Assembly (NCBI GenBank): GCA_036496025.1
Contig: DASXLW010000094.1
Span: 1 to 64,000, forward strand
Length of the DNA stretch: 64,000 bases
Reading direction: 5' to 3'
Source: PALSA-505 sp036496025
Lineage (GTDB): Bacteria > Actinomycetota > Actinomycetes > Streptosporangiales > Streptosporangiaceae
Shown here: in pieces, positions 17,110 through 24,485 of the stretch
How the letters are laid out: every line of letters starts with the position of its first letter
Position numbering within the stretch: the stretch's first letter is position 1
The notes under the pieces: model-generated
What the model saw: the letters and a program-made list of their open reading frames with translations, nothing else
Database searches by the model: none
Told to the model about the DNA's origin: nothing
Position numbers and translations under genes: made by a program

Positions 17110-17152
17110 TTGACATGCATCATTACATGGATCAAGATTGATTAAAATCAAT
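17110..17152. promoter_or_regulatory. AT-rich divergent control region with a 16-bp palindrome
   Basis: Between the two divergent synthase genes the DNA turns AT-rich. ATTGATT and AATCAAT flank two A bases as a perfect palindrome at 17137-17152. For the minus-strand gene, TTGATT (17146-17151) and TGTAAT (17122-17127) are spaced 18 bases like -35 and -10 boxes, so the palindrome overlaps the -35. On the plus strand TTGACA lies at 17110-17115 with only a weak -10. A repressor bound here could control both genes. Confidence 0.45.
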
Positions 17153-17211
17153 ATTTACAGAACGGGCCGGGGCCAGTCCCGCACCGCGGGAACCCAAGCC
17201 GGAGGTGATCG

Positions 17212-18435
17212 ATGACGGCCTGGATCACGGCGGAGGCCGCCGCCGAGCGGCTGGGGATCAAGCGCGCCACGCTCTATGCGTACGTGAGCCGGGGCGTGCT
17301 GGTGCGCCAGCGCGCTCCCGGCGGCCGGGGCAGCCTGTTCGACGCCGCCGAGATCGAGAAGCTGGCCCGCCGCGGGCGGCCGCGCCGCGCGCCGGGGCGA
17401 GCGGAGCTGGTCATCGAGTCGGCGCTGACCGAGATCTCCGGCGACCGGCTGCGCTATCGCGGCCATGAGGTCACCGCGCTGGCCGGCACGCGCAGCTTCG
17501 AGGACGTCGCCAGCCTGCTGTGGACCGGGGATTTCACCTCCCCGGCCGGATGGCAGGCTACGCCGGAGGCGGTCGCGGTTGGCGCGGCGGCGCAGTCTGC
17601 GCTGCCCGCCGCGGCGCTGCCGCTGGAGCGCCTGCAGGTGATCGTGCCCTCGCTCGCGGCCACCGACCCGCTACGGCTGCACCTGGACCAGCCGGCCGTG
17701 GTCGCCGCCGGCCGCGCCATGATCGCCGGCATGGTCGACTGCCTGCCTGACCAGCGCCCGCGGCCCGCCGGCGGCGTCGATCAGCCGGTCCCGGACATCG
17801 CGACGCGGCTGTGGGGCAAGATCTGCCCGGCCGGGGCCGGGGGCCTGCTCGCCGCGCTGCGGGCCGCGCTCGTGCTGCTGGCCGACCACGAGCTCGCCGC
17901 GTCCACGCTGGCGGTGCGGGTGGCCGCCTCGGTCCGGGCTGATCCCTACGCGGCGGTGGCGACCGGGCTCGGCGCGCTCGGCGGCCCGCTGCACGGCGGC
18001 GCCTCGCTCGGCGCCGAGGCCATGCTCGCGGCGGCGGGCGGCCCGCGGGACGCGCCGGGAGTCGTGGGCGACCTGCTGCGCCGGACCGGCCGGGTGCCCG
18101 GCTTCGGGCACTTCGTGTACCGGGCCGGAGACCCGCGGGCCATCTGCCTGCTCGACCTGGTCGCGCGCGGTGCGCCGCAGTCCCCGCGGCTGGCCGTTGC
18201 GGAGGCCGCCAGGGCCGAGATGCGCCGCCGCGCGCTGCCCGAGCCGAACATCGACTTCGCGCTGGCGGTGCTCGCGGACGTGGCCGGAATGATCAGCGGC
18301 GCGGGTGAGGCGGTGTTCGCCGTGGCCCGTGCGGCCGGCTGGATCGCGCACGCGCTCGAGGAGTACGCCCGCGAGGTTCCGCTTCGCCCGCGCGCGGTCT
18401 ACACCGGGCCGCCGGCCGGAGATACAGTCGGGTGA
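17212..18435 (+). CDS. Citrate synthase family protein with N-terminal helix-turn-helix domain
   Basis: A 407-residue fusion. Residues 1-55 are an excisionase/MerR-like helix-turn-helix (ITAEAAAERLGIKRATLYAYVSRGVLVRQ), followed by a basic linker. The rest is a citrate synthase fold with the catalytic His in GGPLHGGASLG, the family signature GFGHFVYRAGDPR with the second His, and the catalytic Asp in PNIDFALAVLAD. The GTF-like linker region (110-200) is shorter than in housekeeping enzymes. This architecture recurs in actinobacteria. Whether it binds DNA or makes citrate or methylcitrate is not shown. GGAGGTG precedes the ATG. Stop and next frame overlap by four bases. Confidence 0.88.
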   Translation: MTAWITAEAAAERLGIKRATLYAYVSRGVLVRQRAPGGRGSLFDAAEIEKLARRGRPRRAPGRAELVIESALTEISGDRLRYRGHEVTALAGTRSFEDVASLLWTGDFTSPAGWQATPEAVAVGAAAQSALPAAALPLERLQVIVPSLAATDPLRLHLDQPAVVAAGRAMIAGMVDCLPDQRPRPAGGVDQPVPDIATRLWGKICPAGAGGLLAALRAALVLLADHELAASTLAVRVAASVRADPYAAVATGLGALGGPLHGGASLGAEAMLAAAGGPRDAPGVVGDLLRRTGRVPGFGHFVYRAGDPRAICLLDLVARGAPQSPRLAVAEAARAEMRRRALPEPNIDFALAVLADVAGMISGAGEAVFAVARAAGWIAHALEEYAREVPLRPRAVYTGPPAGDTVG

Positions 18436-18464
18436 CCGCACAATCCCCAGGGGAGACGCCTGTC

Positions 18465-18962
18465 ATGTCCGTTCGCCGTCTCAACCACGCCGTGCTGTAC
18501 GTCAGCGACCTGGCCCGCGCGGTGGAGTTCTACCGCGAGACGCTCGGCTTCGAGGTCCGCACCGAAATCCCGGGGCGGGCCGCCTTCCTGCGCGCACCCG
18601 ACTCGGCCAACGACCACGACCTGGGCCTGTTCGCGGTCGGCCCCGCCCCGCCGGCCGCCGAACGCCGGGTCGGCCTCTACCACCTGGCCTGGGAGGTCGG
18701 CACGCTGTCCGACCTGGCCGACATCCGGAGCAGGCTGAGCGCGGCCGGCGCGCTGGTCGGGGCCAGCGATCACCGGGTCTCCAAGTCCCTGTACGCCAAG
18801 GATCCGGACGGCATCGAGTTCGAGGTTATGTGGCGGGTACCGGTGCAGGACTGGGAGAGTGAGCTGAGCCACGGCGACATGATCGCCCCGCTCGACCTGG
18901 AGGGCGCGCGGGCCCGCTGGGGAAACCAGGTGACCGGGGCCGCGGCGGGCTCACCGACCTGA
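18465..18962 (+). CDS. VOC family protein (glyoxalase/dioxygenase superfamily)
   Basis: About 165 residues from the ATG at 18465, which has AGGGGAG nine bases upstream; an in-frame GTG at 18432 overlapping the previous stop is the alternative. It is a vicinal-oxygen-chelate fold with paired beta-alpha-beta modules and plausible metal ligands: His in LNHAVLYVSDL, His in YHLAWEVG, Glu in GIEFEVMW. FYRETLGFEV is typical of glyoxalase/bleomycin-resistance/catechol dioxygenase relatives. Substrate unknown. It lies 16 bases before a second VOC gene. Confidence 0.85.
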   Translation: MSVRRLNHAVLYVSDLARAVEFYRETLGFEVRTEIPGRAAFLRAPDSANDHDLGLFAVGPAPPAAERRVGLYHLAWEVGTLSDLADIRSRLSAAGALVGASDHRVSKSLYAKDPDGIEFEVMWRVPVQDWESELSHGDMIAPLDLEGARARWGNQVTGAAAGSPT

Positions 18963-18978
18963 CGGGAGACGAACAGCC

Positions 18979-19485
18979 ATGAACGACAATGCCGCGGCCG
19001 GGCTCGACCTGGCTGCCATCACCGCCGAGCGGGACCGGCTGCGGTCGCAGTACCTGCAGGCGGACCGGCCCGCCAGCTCCGCGCGCGGCGTGCATCACGT
19101 CGCGCTGCTGTCCTCTGACGTCGAGCGCACGATCCGCTTCTACCAGGAGCTGCTCGAGTTCCCGCTCACCGAGATCTTCGAGAACCGCGACTACGCGGGC
19201 TCCAACCACTTCTTCTTCGACATCGGCCACGGCAACCTGCTGGCCTTCTTCGACTTCCCCGGACTGGATCTGGCGCCGTACGACGAGGTCCTCGGCGGGC
19301 TGCACCACCTGGCGATCTCGGTCGAGCCCGAGCGCTGGGTCCGGCTGCGCGACAAGCTCTACGAGGCCGGGGTCGGCTACCAGGAGGAAAGCGGCACGTC
19401 GCTGTACTTCAACGACCCCGATGGCGCACGCGTCGAGCTGATCGCCGACCCGCTCGGCAACATGTACGGCCACGAGGTCGGCTGA
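18979..19485 (+). CDS. VOC family protein (glyoxalase/dioxygenase superfamily)
   Basis: A 168-residue VOC protein with a 35-residue N-terminal extension predicted to be helical. Metal-ligand positions look intact: His in GVHHVALLSSDVE, His in GLHHLAISVE, Glu in GARVELIADP. It is more divergent from the neighbouring VOC gene than a recent duplicate would be. A GGGAGA site precedes the ATG. The pair follows the HTH-citrate synthase closely and may form one transcript with it, which would tie both VOC proteins to the same organic-acid pathway; that link is inference. Confidence 0.85.
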   Translation: MNDNAAAGLDLAAITAERDRLRSQYLQADRPASSARGVHHVALLSSDVERTIRFYQELLEFPLTEIFENRDYAGSNHFFFDIGHGNLLAFFDFPGLDLAPYDEVLGGLHHLAISVEPERWVRLRDKLYEAGVGYQEESGTSLYFNDPDGARVELIADPLGNMYGHEVG

Positions 19486-19506
19486 CCCGCCCCGGCCCGG
19501 CCGGAG

Positions 19507-20124
19507 CTACTGGCTGATCTGGCGCTCGGTACCCGGCGGGCGGGTCCGAGTCTCGATCGTGCCCTTGTAGGCGAGGCCGCGGATATGCACCACGGGCGCG
19601 TCCGCCGGCAGCTGGGTCTCCCACTCCTCCTCCGCCGACCAGCCCTTGGATACGCCGAACCCCTCCATCTCCACCCGCACGCCCGGGGGCACGAGGATGT
19701 CGATGCGCGACTTGTAGGCGATGGCGACGACGGTGGTCACCGGCTCGGTGAGCTCGGCCGCGCGTAGATCGATCCAGCCGCTGCCCTTGTAGACCACGGG
19801 CGTGAAACGGTCCGGGACGCGCCAGCGCCCGCCGCGGCGGACCGAGTTCTTGTACGCGACCGCGTACCTTCCCGGCTTCGGCCCCGCGACGGCCGGCGCC
19901 GGGCCGGCCGCGGTCGCGGCGGCCGGAAGATCCGCGGAGAGCTTGTCCAGTTCCGGGCGGGTCACCGCGGTGAGCGCCGAGCGCATCCGCCGGTCGAACT
20001 CGGCGTCGTCCAGCCGGCCCTCGGCGAACGCGGCCTGCAGGCGGTGGGTGGCTTCGTCCCTGTCCTGATCGGATGCGCGCATGGCCGGTGGCTCCTGCGT
20101 GGCCGGAAGTTCCGCAGCGTCCAT
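19507..20124 (-). CDS. DUF1707 / LiaF-like C-terminal domain protein
   Basis: About 205 residues from the ATG at 20124, chosen because AAGGAGG lies eight bases upstream; the frame is open 60 bases further. It has an actinobacterial DUF1707 domain (MRASDQDRDEATHRLQAAF, LDDAEFDRRMRSALTAVT), an Ala/Pro linker, and a C-terminal beta-rich domain (YKGSGWIDLRAAELTEPVTTVVAIAYKSRIDILVPPGV) like the cell-wall-antibiotic response protein LiaF. No membrane helix is visible. The role is unknown; the family is often linked to cell-envelope stress. Confidence 0.82.
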   Translation of the reverse strand: MDAAELPATQEPPAMRASDQDRDEATHRLQAAFAEGRLDDAEFDRRMRSALTAVTRPELDKLSADLPAAATAAGPAPAVAGPKPGRYAVAYKNSVRRGGRWRVPDRFTPVVYKGSGWIDLRAAELTEPVTTVVAIAYKSRIDILVPPGVRVEMEGFGVSKGWSAEEEWETQLPADAPVVHIRGLAYKGTIETRTRPPGTERQISQ

Positions 20125-20225
20125 GACCGTCCTCCTTCGCTCGTGCGTGCTTCGCCCCCGCCCGCGCGGGGAAAGTCGAGACATATCTTAATCACGAAGC
20201 AGGAGCGCGGCCACGGGCACCCGCC

Positions 20226-20275
20226 GCCGAACGCGGAAGGAGGTCAGTCCGCCGAACGCGGAGGGAGGTCAGTCC
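20226..20275. repeat. 25-bp tandem duplication spanning the stop codon of the DUF4235 gene
   Basis: Two adjacent copies (20226-20250 and 20251-20275) differ at one base. The inner copy contains the DUF4235 stop codon (complement of 20269-20271); the outer copy lies just past the stop. The gene end was therefore duplicated outward without changing the protein. Confidence 0.8.
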
Positions 20276-20559
20276 GCCTTCGCGGCCTTGTCGGCCGTTT
20301 CCACAGCGGGCGTGTTCGCCTGCCGGTGAACCAGCCGGGTCGCCAGGAGCCGGGCGATCGACACCGCGACGCCCATCATGGCGGCCCAGCCCATCGCCTC
20401 TGCCCAGCCGACTTCCGGATCCTCCGGATTCTGCGGCGGCTCCTTGCCTGTGATCTTCGTCCAGGCCGTGGTCAGCACCTTGCGGGTGACGAAGGCGGCG
20501 CCGAGGGCGGCAATCGTCGCGACCGCGCGGCTGCGCGAATCCCCGGGCTTGTCTGCCAT
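20269..20559 (-). CDS. DUF4235 membrane protein
   Basis: A 96-residue protein matching the actinobacterial DUF4235 family. A first hydrophobic helix (AVATIAALGAAFVTRKVLTTAW) leads into the conserved ITGKEPPQNPEDPEVGWAEAMGWA loop, then a second helix (MMGVAVSIARLLATRLVHR) and a charged tail. It is likely a small inner-membrane protein of unknown role. The ATG at 20559 has AAGGAGG upstream. The DUF1707 gene lies downstream on the same strand after about 145 bases. Confidence 0.85.
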   Translation of the reverse strand: MADKPGDSRSRAVATIAALGAAFVTRKVLTTAWTKITGKEPPQNPEDPEVGWAEAMGWAAMMGVAVSIARLLATRLVHRQANTPAVETADKAAKAD

Positions 20560-20644
20560 CAGATCCTCCTTGATCCAGGCCCCGCACCCGGATGGTCAGT
20601 GCCCGGCGGCTCTGATCATCTCACGCGGCCGGGCCTGGCGAACG

Positions 20645-21202
20645 CTAGTCCCGTGCGGCCATCGCTGCTCGCGATCTCTCGATCGCGTCGGCCAGGCTGG
20701 CGGGGTGCCGGGTGCCGATCAGCAGGTACGGCCACCTGGCATCTGCCCCGATAACCTCGACGTACACCGACTCCCTGAGGTAGGGCCTGATCAGCACGTA
20801 GGCGGCGGGGTTCGCGCGCGGCCCGCGCATCACCCGGGTCTGCGCCTGGTCCAGCGGCCGCACCTCGCCGGCCGTGGCCAGCGGCAGCCGGATCGCGACC
20901 GGCGGCACGGCCCGGGCCCGGGGCCTGGACCGCCCAGGCAGCCTGGCAGCCAGCGCGGCGCGGGCCCTGGCCAGCGGCAGCCGGACCGGTTTCACGCGCA
21001 GCTCGCCGCCGCTCACCTCGACCACGACACCACCCCAGTGCAGCAGCGTCGCGCTGCAGATCAGGGCGAGGACAACGTAGAACACCACACCCAGGATCAC
21101 GCTGTAGCCGGCGAACAGCTCGGTACCGAGGATGAGCACGCACACGCCGGTGACCAGCCACCAGACAGCGGGCACGCGCAGCCGTTCGCGGTAGTCGCGC
21201 AT
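20645..21202 (-). CDS. DUF3093 membrane protein
   Basis: About 185 residues from the ATG at 21202; the open frame continues 45 codons upstream without coding character. It matches DUF3093 of actinobacteria: YRERLRVPAVWWL at the start, two membrane helices (LVTGVCVLILGTELFAGY and VILGVVFYVVLALICSATLL), then a beta-rich PH-like cytoplasmic domain ending in PYLLIGTRHPASLADAIERSR. In this phylum the gene commonly lies divergent from or near dut, as here. Function unknown. Confidence 0.85.
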   Translation of the reverse strand: MRDYRERLRVPAVWWLVTGVCVLILGTELFAGYSVILGVVFYVVLALICSATLLHWGGVVVEVSGGELRVKPVRLPLARARAALAARLPGRSRPRARAVPPVAIRLPLATAGEVRPLDQAQTRVMRGPRANPAAYVLIRPYLRESVYVEVIGADARWPYLLIGTRHPASLADAIERSRAAMAARD

Positions 21203-21301
21203 GGGTCTACGGTAGTTGGTTAGGTGGAAACATGGCCTGGCGGATCCGGCGCGGGGAACGGGGGGCGGAGCGCGGCATGACCACATCTGCGCCACAACAG
21301 G

Positions 21302-21553
21302 ATGCTCCCGACGGCAGCCCTCATTGCGGTGATCCATTCCGTGGTCATCGGCTTCACCCTCTGGATACTCGGGGTCCCGCTGGCGGCCGTGGTGTTCCTC
21401 GCCGCGTTCATCCCCCTGATCGGGATCCTGTTCGCCGACGCGCTGGCCATCGGCGTGGCGCTTGCGACCAAGGGGTGGGTCGCGGCCCTCATGAGCGCCG
21501 TGGTGACGAGCACCGTGCTGAGGAGCAGGCGCCGACGTAAGGACTGTGGATGA
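21302..21553 (+). pseudogene. AI-2E family transporter remnant
   Basis: About 80 residues match the second half of an AI-2E/PerM-family permease: LIAVIHSVVIGFTLWILGVPLA, then VVFLAAFIPLIGILFADALAIGVALATKGWVAALM. Full proteins have about 350-400 residues and eight helices. The N-terminal half and the last helices are missing, and the fragment ends in an Arg/Lys-rich run at a TGA overlapping the dut ATG. There is no membrane-targeting start or good ribosome site. A broken remnant is most likely, though a short expressed peptide cannot be excluded. Confidence 0.65.
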
Positions 21554-22074
21554 ACGCGATGCAAGGCGATCCGGCCGGCCGGCCGGACGTGCTGATCAGG
21601 CGCCTGGATCCGGGAGTGCCACTGCCCGGGTACGCTCACCCGGGGGACGCCGGAGCCGACCTGGTCGCGGCCGCCGATGTCGAGCTGGCCCCGGGCCAGC
21701 GCGCCATAGTTCCCACCGGCTTGGCGATAGCCCTGCCCGCGGGCTACGCCGCCTTCGTCCACCCGCGATCGGGCCTGGCGGCCAGGCACGGGGTCACGAT
21801 CGTGAACGCGCCGGGAACCGTGGACGCCGGCTACCGGGGCGAGATCAAGGTAACGATGCTGAATACGGACGCTGACCGGACGGTGCGCTTCGTGCGCGGT
21901 GACCGGATCGCGCAATTGGTGATCCAGCGCGTGGAGCAGGCCACGTTCCACGAGGTTGAGGTCCTGCCGGGATCGGCGCGGGGCGCGGGGGGCTTCGGGT
22001 CCACCGGCGGCCACGCGGGCGCGGCACCCGATGCCGTCGGCCAGGACATACCCACAGCGGCACGAGGATCGTAG
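21550..22074 (+). CDS. dut: dUTP diphosphatase
   Basis: A 174-residue trimeric-type dUTPase that hydrolyses dUTP to dUMP and keeps uracil out of DNA. The five family motifs are in order: HPGDAGADLVAA, PRSGLAARHGV, GTVDAGYRGEIKV, RGDRIAQLVIQ and the C-terminal RGAGGFGSTGGH that closes over the substrate. A tail of about 15 residues follows. The ATG overlaps the stop of the AI-2E remnant by four bases. The DUF3710 gene follows after 11 bases, the usual actinobacterial order. Confidence 0.95.
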   Translation: MNAMQGDPAGRPDVLIRRLDPGVPLPGYAHPGDAGADLVAAADVELAPGQRAIVPTGLAIALPAGYAAFVHPRSGLAARHGVTIVNAPGTVDAGYRGEIKVTMLNTDADRTVRFVRGDRIAQLVIQRVEQATFHEVEVLPGSARGAGGFGSTGGHAGAAPDAVGQDIPTAARGS

Positions 22075-22085
22075 GGAGCGAGACA

Positions 22086-22958
22086 GTGTTCCGGCGACGC
22101 CGTCACACAGGCGAGCACAGGCCGAGGCCCGAGGGCACAACGGACCCGGGGGCCTTCGGCGACGATGAGCTGGCGGAGCCCGGCGACGATGAGCTGGCGG
22201 AGCCCGGCGATGACGAGCTGGCGGAGCCCGGCGACGATGATGCGGGAGACGCCCCGCCCGACGACGGCGACTACGTCGGGCGCCACGCCCTGACCGGGGA
22301 GGACGCCCACCCCGGCGAGCCGGGCGGCGACGAGGCGGCGGGCAGCGGCCCGTGGGATTCCGGCGAGCACTATCCGCAGCGGGAGCGAGTCGATCTCGGC
22401 AGCCTGCTGATCCCGGTCCACCCGGAGCAGGAGGTCCAGCTCAACGTGGCCGGGGAGCACATCGTCGCGGCCAGCGTGACCATCGGGCGCAGCAGCCTGC
22501 AGGTCCAGGCGTTCGCCGCGCCCAAGAGCGGCGATCTCTGGGAAGACGTCCGGGTCGAGCTGGCCCAGGAGATCCGCACCCTCGGCGGGCAGGCGCAGGA
22601 GGCCGACGGGCCGTTCGGCACCGAACTGCAGGCCCGCGTGCCCACCGAGCCGGGCAGCGGGCAGACGGAGCTGCAGTCGGCCCGGTATATCGGGGTGGAT
22701 GGCCCGCGCTGGCTGCTGCGCGGCACGATCAGCGGCCAGGCCGCCAGCCGCCCGGAGCTGGCCAGGCCGCTGGAGGAACTGTTCGCCGATGTCGTGGTGG
22801 TGCGCGGCGATCATCCGGCGCCGCCGCGTGACCTGCTGGAGATCCAGCTCCCGCCCGAGATGCGCGAGGCGCTCGAGCAAGAGATGGCGCAGGCCGAGGA
22901 GCGCGGTCAGTACCCCAGCCCGTTCGACCGGGGCCCGGAGATCACCGAGACCCGCTGA
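22086..22958 (+). CDS. DUF3710 family protein
   Basis: A 290-residue protein of the actinobacterial DUF3710 family. The first 95 residues are acidic and low-complexity, including three perfect copies of DDELAEPG. The conserved domain starts near residue 100 (RVDLGSLLIPVHPEQEVQLNV) and contains LQVQAFAAPKSGDLWEDVRVELAQEI and GPRWLLRGTISGQAA. Its role is unknown, but it is a steady neighbour of dut. GTG start at 22086 with GGGAG upstream. The OB-fold and DUF3159 genes that often follow it are absent here. Confidence 0.88.
   Translation: MFRRRRHTGEHRPRPEGTTDPGAFGDDELAEPGDDELAEPGDDELAEPGDDDAGDAPPDDGDYVGRHALTGEDAHPGEPGGDEAAGSGPWDSGEHYPQRERVDLGSLLIPVHPEQEVQLNVAGEHIVAASVTIGRSSLQVQAFAAPKSGDLWEDVRVELAQEIRTLGGQAQEADGPFGTELQARVPTEPGSGQTELQSARYIGVDGPRWLLRGTISGQAASRPELARPLEELFADVVVVRGDHPAPPRDLLEIQLPPEMREALEQEMAQAEERGQYPSPFDRGPEITETR
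22161..22241. repeat. 24-bp in-frame repeat, three full copies plus a partial one
   Basis: Copies at 22161-22184, 22185-22208 and 22209-22232 and a 9-base partial copy encode the acidic octapeptide DDELAEPG inside the DUF3710 protein. Copies 1 and 2 are identical; copy 3 has swapped synonymous Asp codons. Confidence 0.9.
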
Positions 22959-22996
22959 ACCCGCCGGCCGCGGCGGCGACCCCGCCCTGGCCCAAA

Positions 22997-23041
22997 CTGC
23001 CCCGGCCCGAGCTGCCCGGGCCCGAGCTGCCCCGGCCCGAG
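22997..23041. repeat. 15-bp GC-rich tandem repeat, three copies
   Basis: CTGCCCCGGCCCGAG at 22997-23011, a one-base variant at 23012-23026 and an identical copy at 23027-23041. They end one base before the stop codon of the trkA-like gene and fill most of the gap behind the DUF3710 gene. Confidence 0.85.
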
Positions 23042-23042
23042 C

Positions 23043-23702
23043 TCACTGCGCGGACAGCAGCTCGCCCAGCTGGTCCTCGACGTCCTCGTTCGTGACGAAC
23101 AGCAGCTCGTCGCCGGCCTCCAGCGGGTCGTCATCGTGCGGCACGATCACCCGGCCCTCCCGCAGGATGGCCACCAGCGCGGTGTCCAGGGGCCAGTCGA
23201 TGTCACCGACCCGCTGGCCGGACAGCGGGGCATCGGCCGGCATGGTGAGCTCCACCAGGTTCGCGTCGCTCTGCCGGAACGTCATCAGCCTGACCAGATC
23301 GCCCACGCTGACCGCCTCCTCGACCAGCGCGGACAGCAGCCTCGGCGTGGACACGGCGACGTCGATGCCCCACGACTCGTTGAACAGCCACTCGTTCTTG
23401 GGGTCGTTCACCCGGGCGACGACCCGCGGCACGCCGTATTCGGTCTTGGCCAGCAGCGAGACGACCAGGTTCACCTTGTCGTCGCCCGTCGCGCAGATCA
23501 CCACGTTGCAGCGTTCCAGGCCGGCGTCGTCCAGCGAGGTGATCTCGCACGCGTCGGCGAGCAGCCATTCCGCGCGGGGCACGCTGTCCACCTGGATAGC
23601 CCGGGGGTTCTTGTCGATGAGCAGGACCTCATGCCCGTTTTCCAGCAGCTCGGCGGCGATGGACTTGCCGACCGCGCCGGCGCCGGCTATCGCGACCCGC
23701 AT
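23043..23702 (-). CDS. TrkA family potassium uptake regulatory protein
   Basis: A 219-residue cytoplasmic RCK-type subunit. The Rossmann NAD-binding domain starts at residue 1 (MRVAIAGAGAVGKSIAAELLENGHEVLLIDKNP), and the TrkA_C domain covers about 140-219 (LTMPADAPLSGQRVGDIDWPLDTALVAILREGRV). Such proteins gate a Trk/Ktr potassium channel in response to nucleotides. Its ATG overlaps the stop of the upstream trkA-like gene by four bases, so the two form a coupled pair. No Trk/Ktr membrane subunit or APC permease lies beside them. Confidence 0.9.
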   Translation of the reverse strand: MRVAIAGAGAVGKSIAAELLENGHEVLLIDKNPRAIQVDSVPRAEWLLADACEITSLDDAGLERCNVVICATGDDKVNLVVSLLAKTEYGVPRVVARVNDPKNEWLFNESWGIDVAVSTPRLLSALVEEAVSVGDLVRLMTFRQSDANLVELTMPADAPLSGQRVGDIDWPLDTALVAILREGRVIVPHDDDPLEAGDELLFVTNEDVEDQLGELLSAQ

Positions 23703-24367
23703 CAGCGGCCTCCCTCGGCCCGCTTGGCGAGCTCCGCGGTGATCCGTTCGAGGTCGGACTCCTCGGTGATCACGTGGATCAGGTCGCCCTCCTGCAGCAC
23801 GGTGCCCGGTTCCGGTACCAGGGCCTGGCCGAGCCGGGAGATGAACGCGATCCTGGCCCCGGTGGACTGCTCGAGTACCTTGACCTTCTCGCCGAGCCAG
23901 CGCTCGGAGTAGGCCACCTCGGCCAGCACGATCTTCCCGGTGGGGTCGCGCCAGAGCGACTCCGCCCCGTCCGGCACCAGCGTGCGCAGCATCTGGTCGG
24001 CCGTCCAGCGCACGGTGGCCACGGTGGGGATGCCCACCCGCTGGTAGACCTCCGCCCGGCGCGGGTCGTAGATCCGCGCGGCGACGCGCTGGATGCCGAA
24101 TGACTCCCGCACCACCCGCGCCGAGATGATGTTGGAGTTGTCACCGCTGCTCACCGCCGCGAACGCGTCGGCCTCCTCGATCCCCGCCTCGATGAGCACG
24201 TCCCGGTCGAAGCCGGAGCCGGTTATCTTCCGGCCCTTGAAGCCCGAGCCGAGCTTGCGGAAGGCGTCGGCGTCCTGATCGATGACTGCCACCGAGTGAC
24301 CCTGGTCCTCGAGGATGTGCGCCAGGGTCGACCCGACGCGGCCACATCCCATGATCACGATATGCAC
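23702..24367 (-). CDS. TrkA family potassium uptake regulatory protein
   Basis: A 221-residue RCK-type protein, first of the TrkA pair. The frame is open far upstream, but the protein clearly starts at the GTG at 24367 (HIVIMGCGRVGSTLAHILEDQGHSVAVIDQD), preceded by GGAAGGAC. The N-terminal NAD-binding Rossmann domain is followed by a TrkA_C domain (ERWLGEKVKVLEQSTGARIAFISRLGQALVPEPGTVLQEGD). It differs strongly from its partner, so this is an old pair, probably forming a hetero-ring on a potassium transporter encoded elsewhere. The divergent RNA methyltransferase gene begins 119 bases away. Confidence 0.9.
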   Translation of the reverse strand: MHIVIMGCGRVGSTLAHILEDQGHSVAVIDQDADAFRKLGSGFKGRKITGSGFDRDVLIEAGIEEADAFAAVSSGDNSNIISARVVRESFGIQRVAARIYDPRRAEVYQRVGIPTVATVRWTADQMLRTLVPDGAESLWRDPTGKIVLAEVAYSERWLGEKVKVLEQSTGARIAFISRLGQALVPEPGTVLQEGDLIHVITEESDLERITAELAKRAEGGR

Positions 24368-24485
24368 GGCCGTCCTTCCGGCGATTCCGCTGCCCGCCCA
24401 CGGTATTCCCATCTGCCGGGCAGTCAAGACCGGGATGGCGAACATGGATCCTGCCCTAAGCTGCCAATCCGGGGTACTGATCGGC

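Noticed and set aside
22161..23041. Regular repeats considered as a CRISPR array
   Set aside because: Units are directly adjacent without spacers, and one set is in-frame coding sequence.
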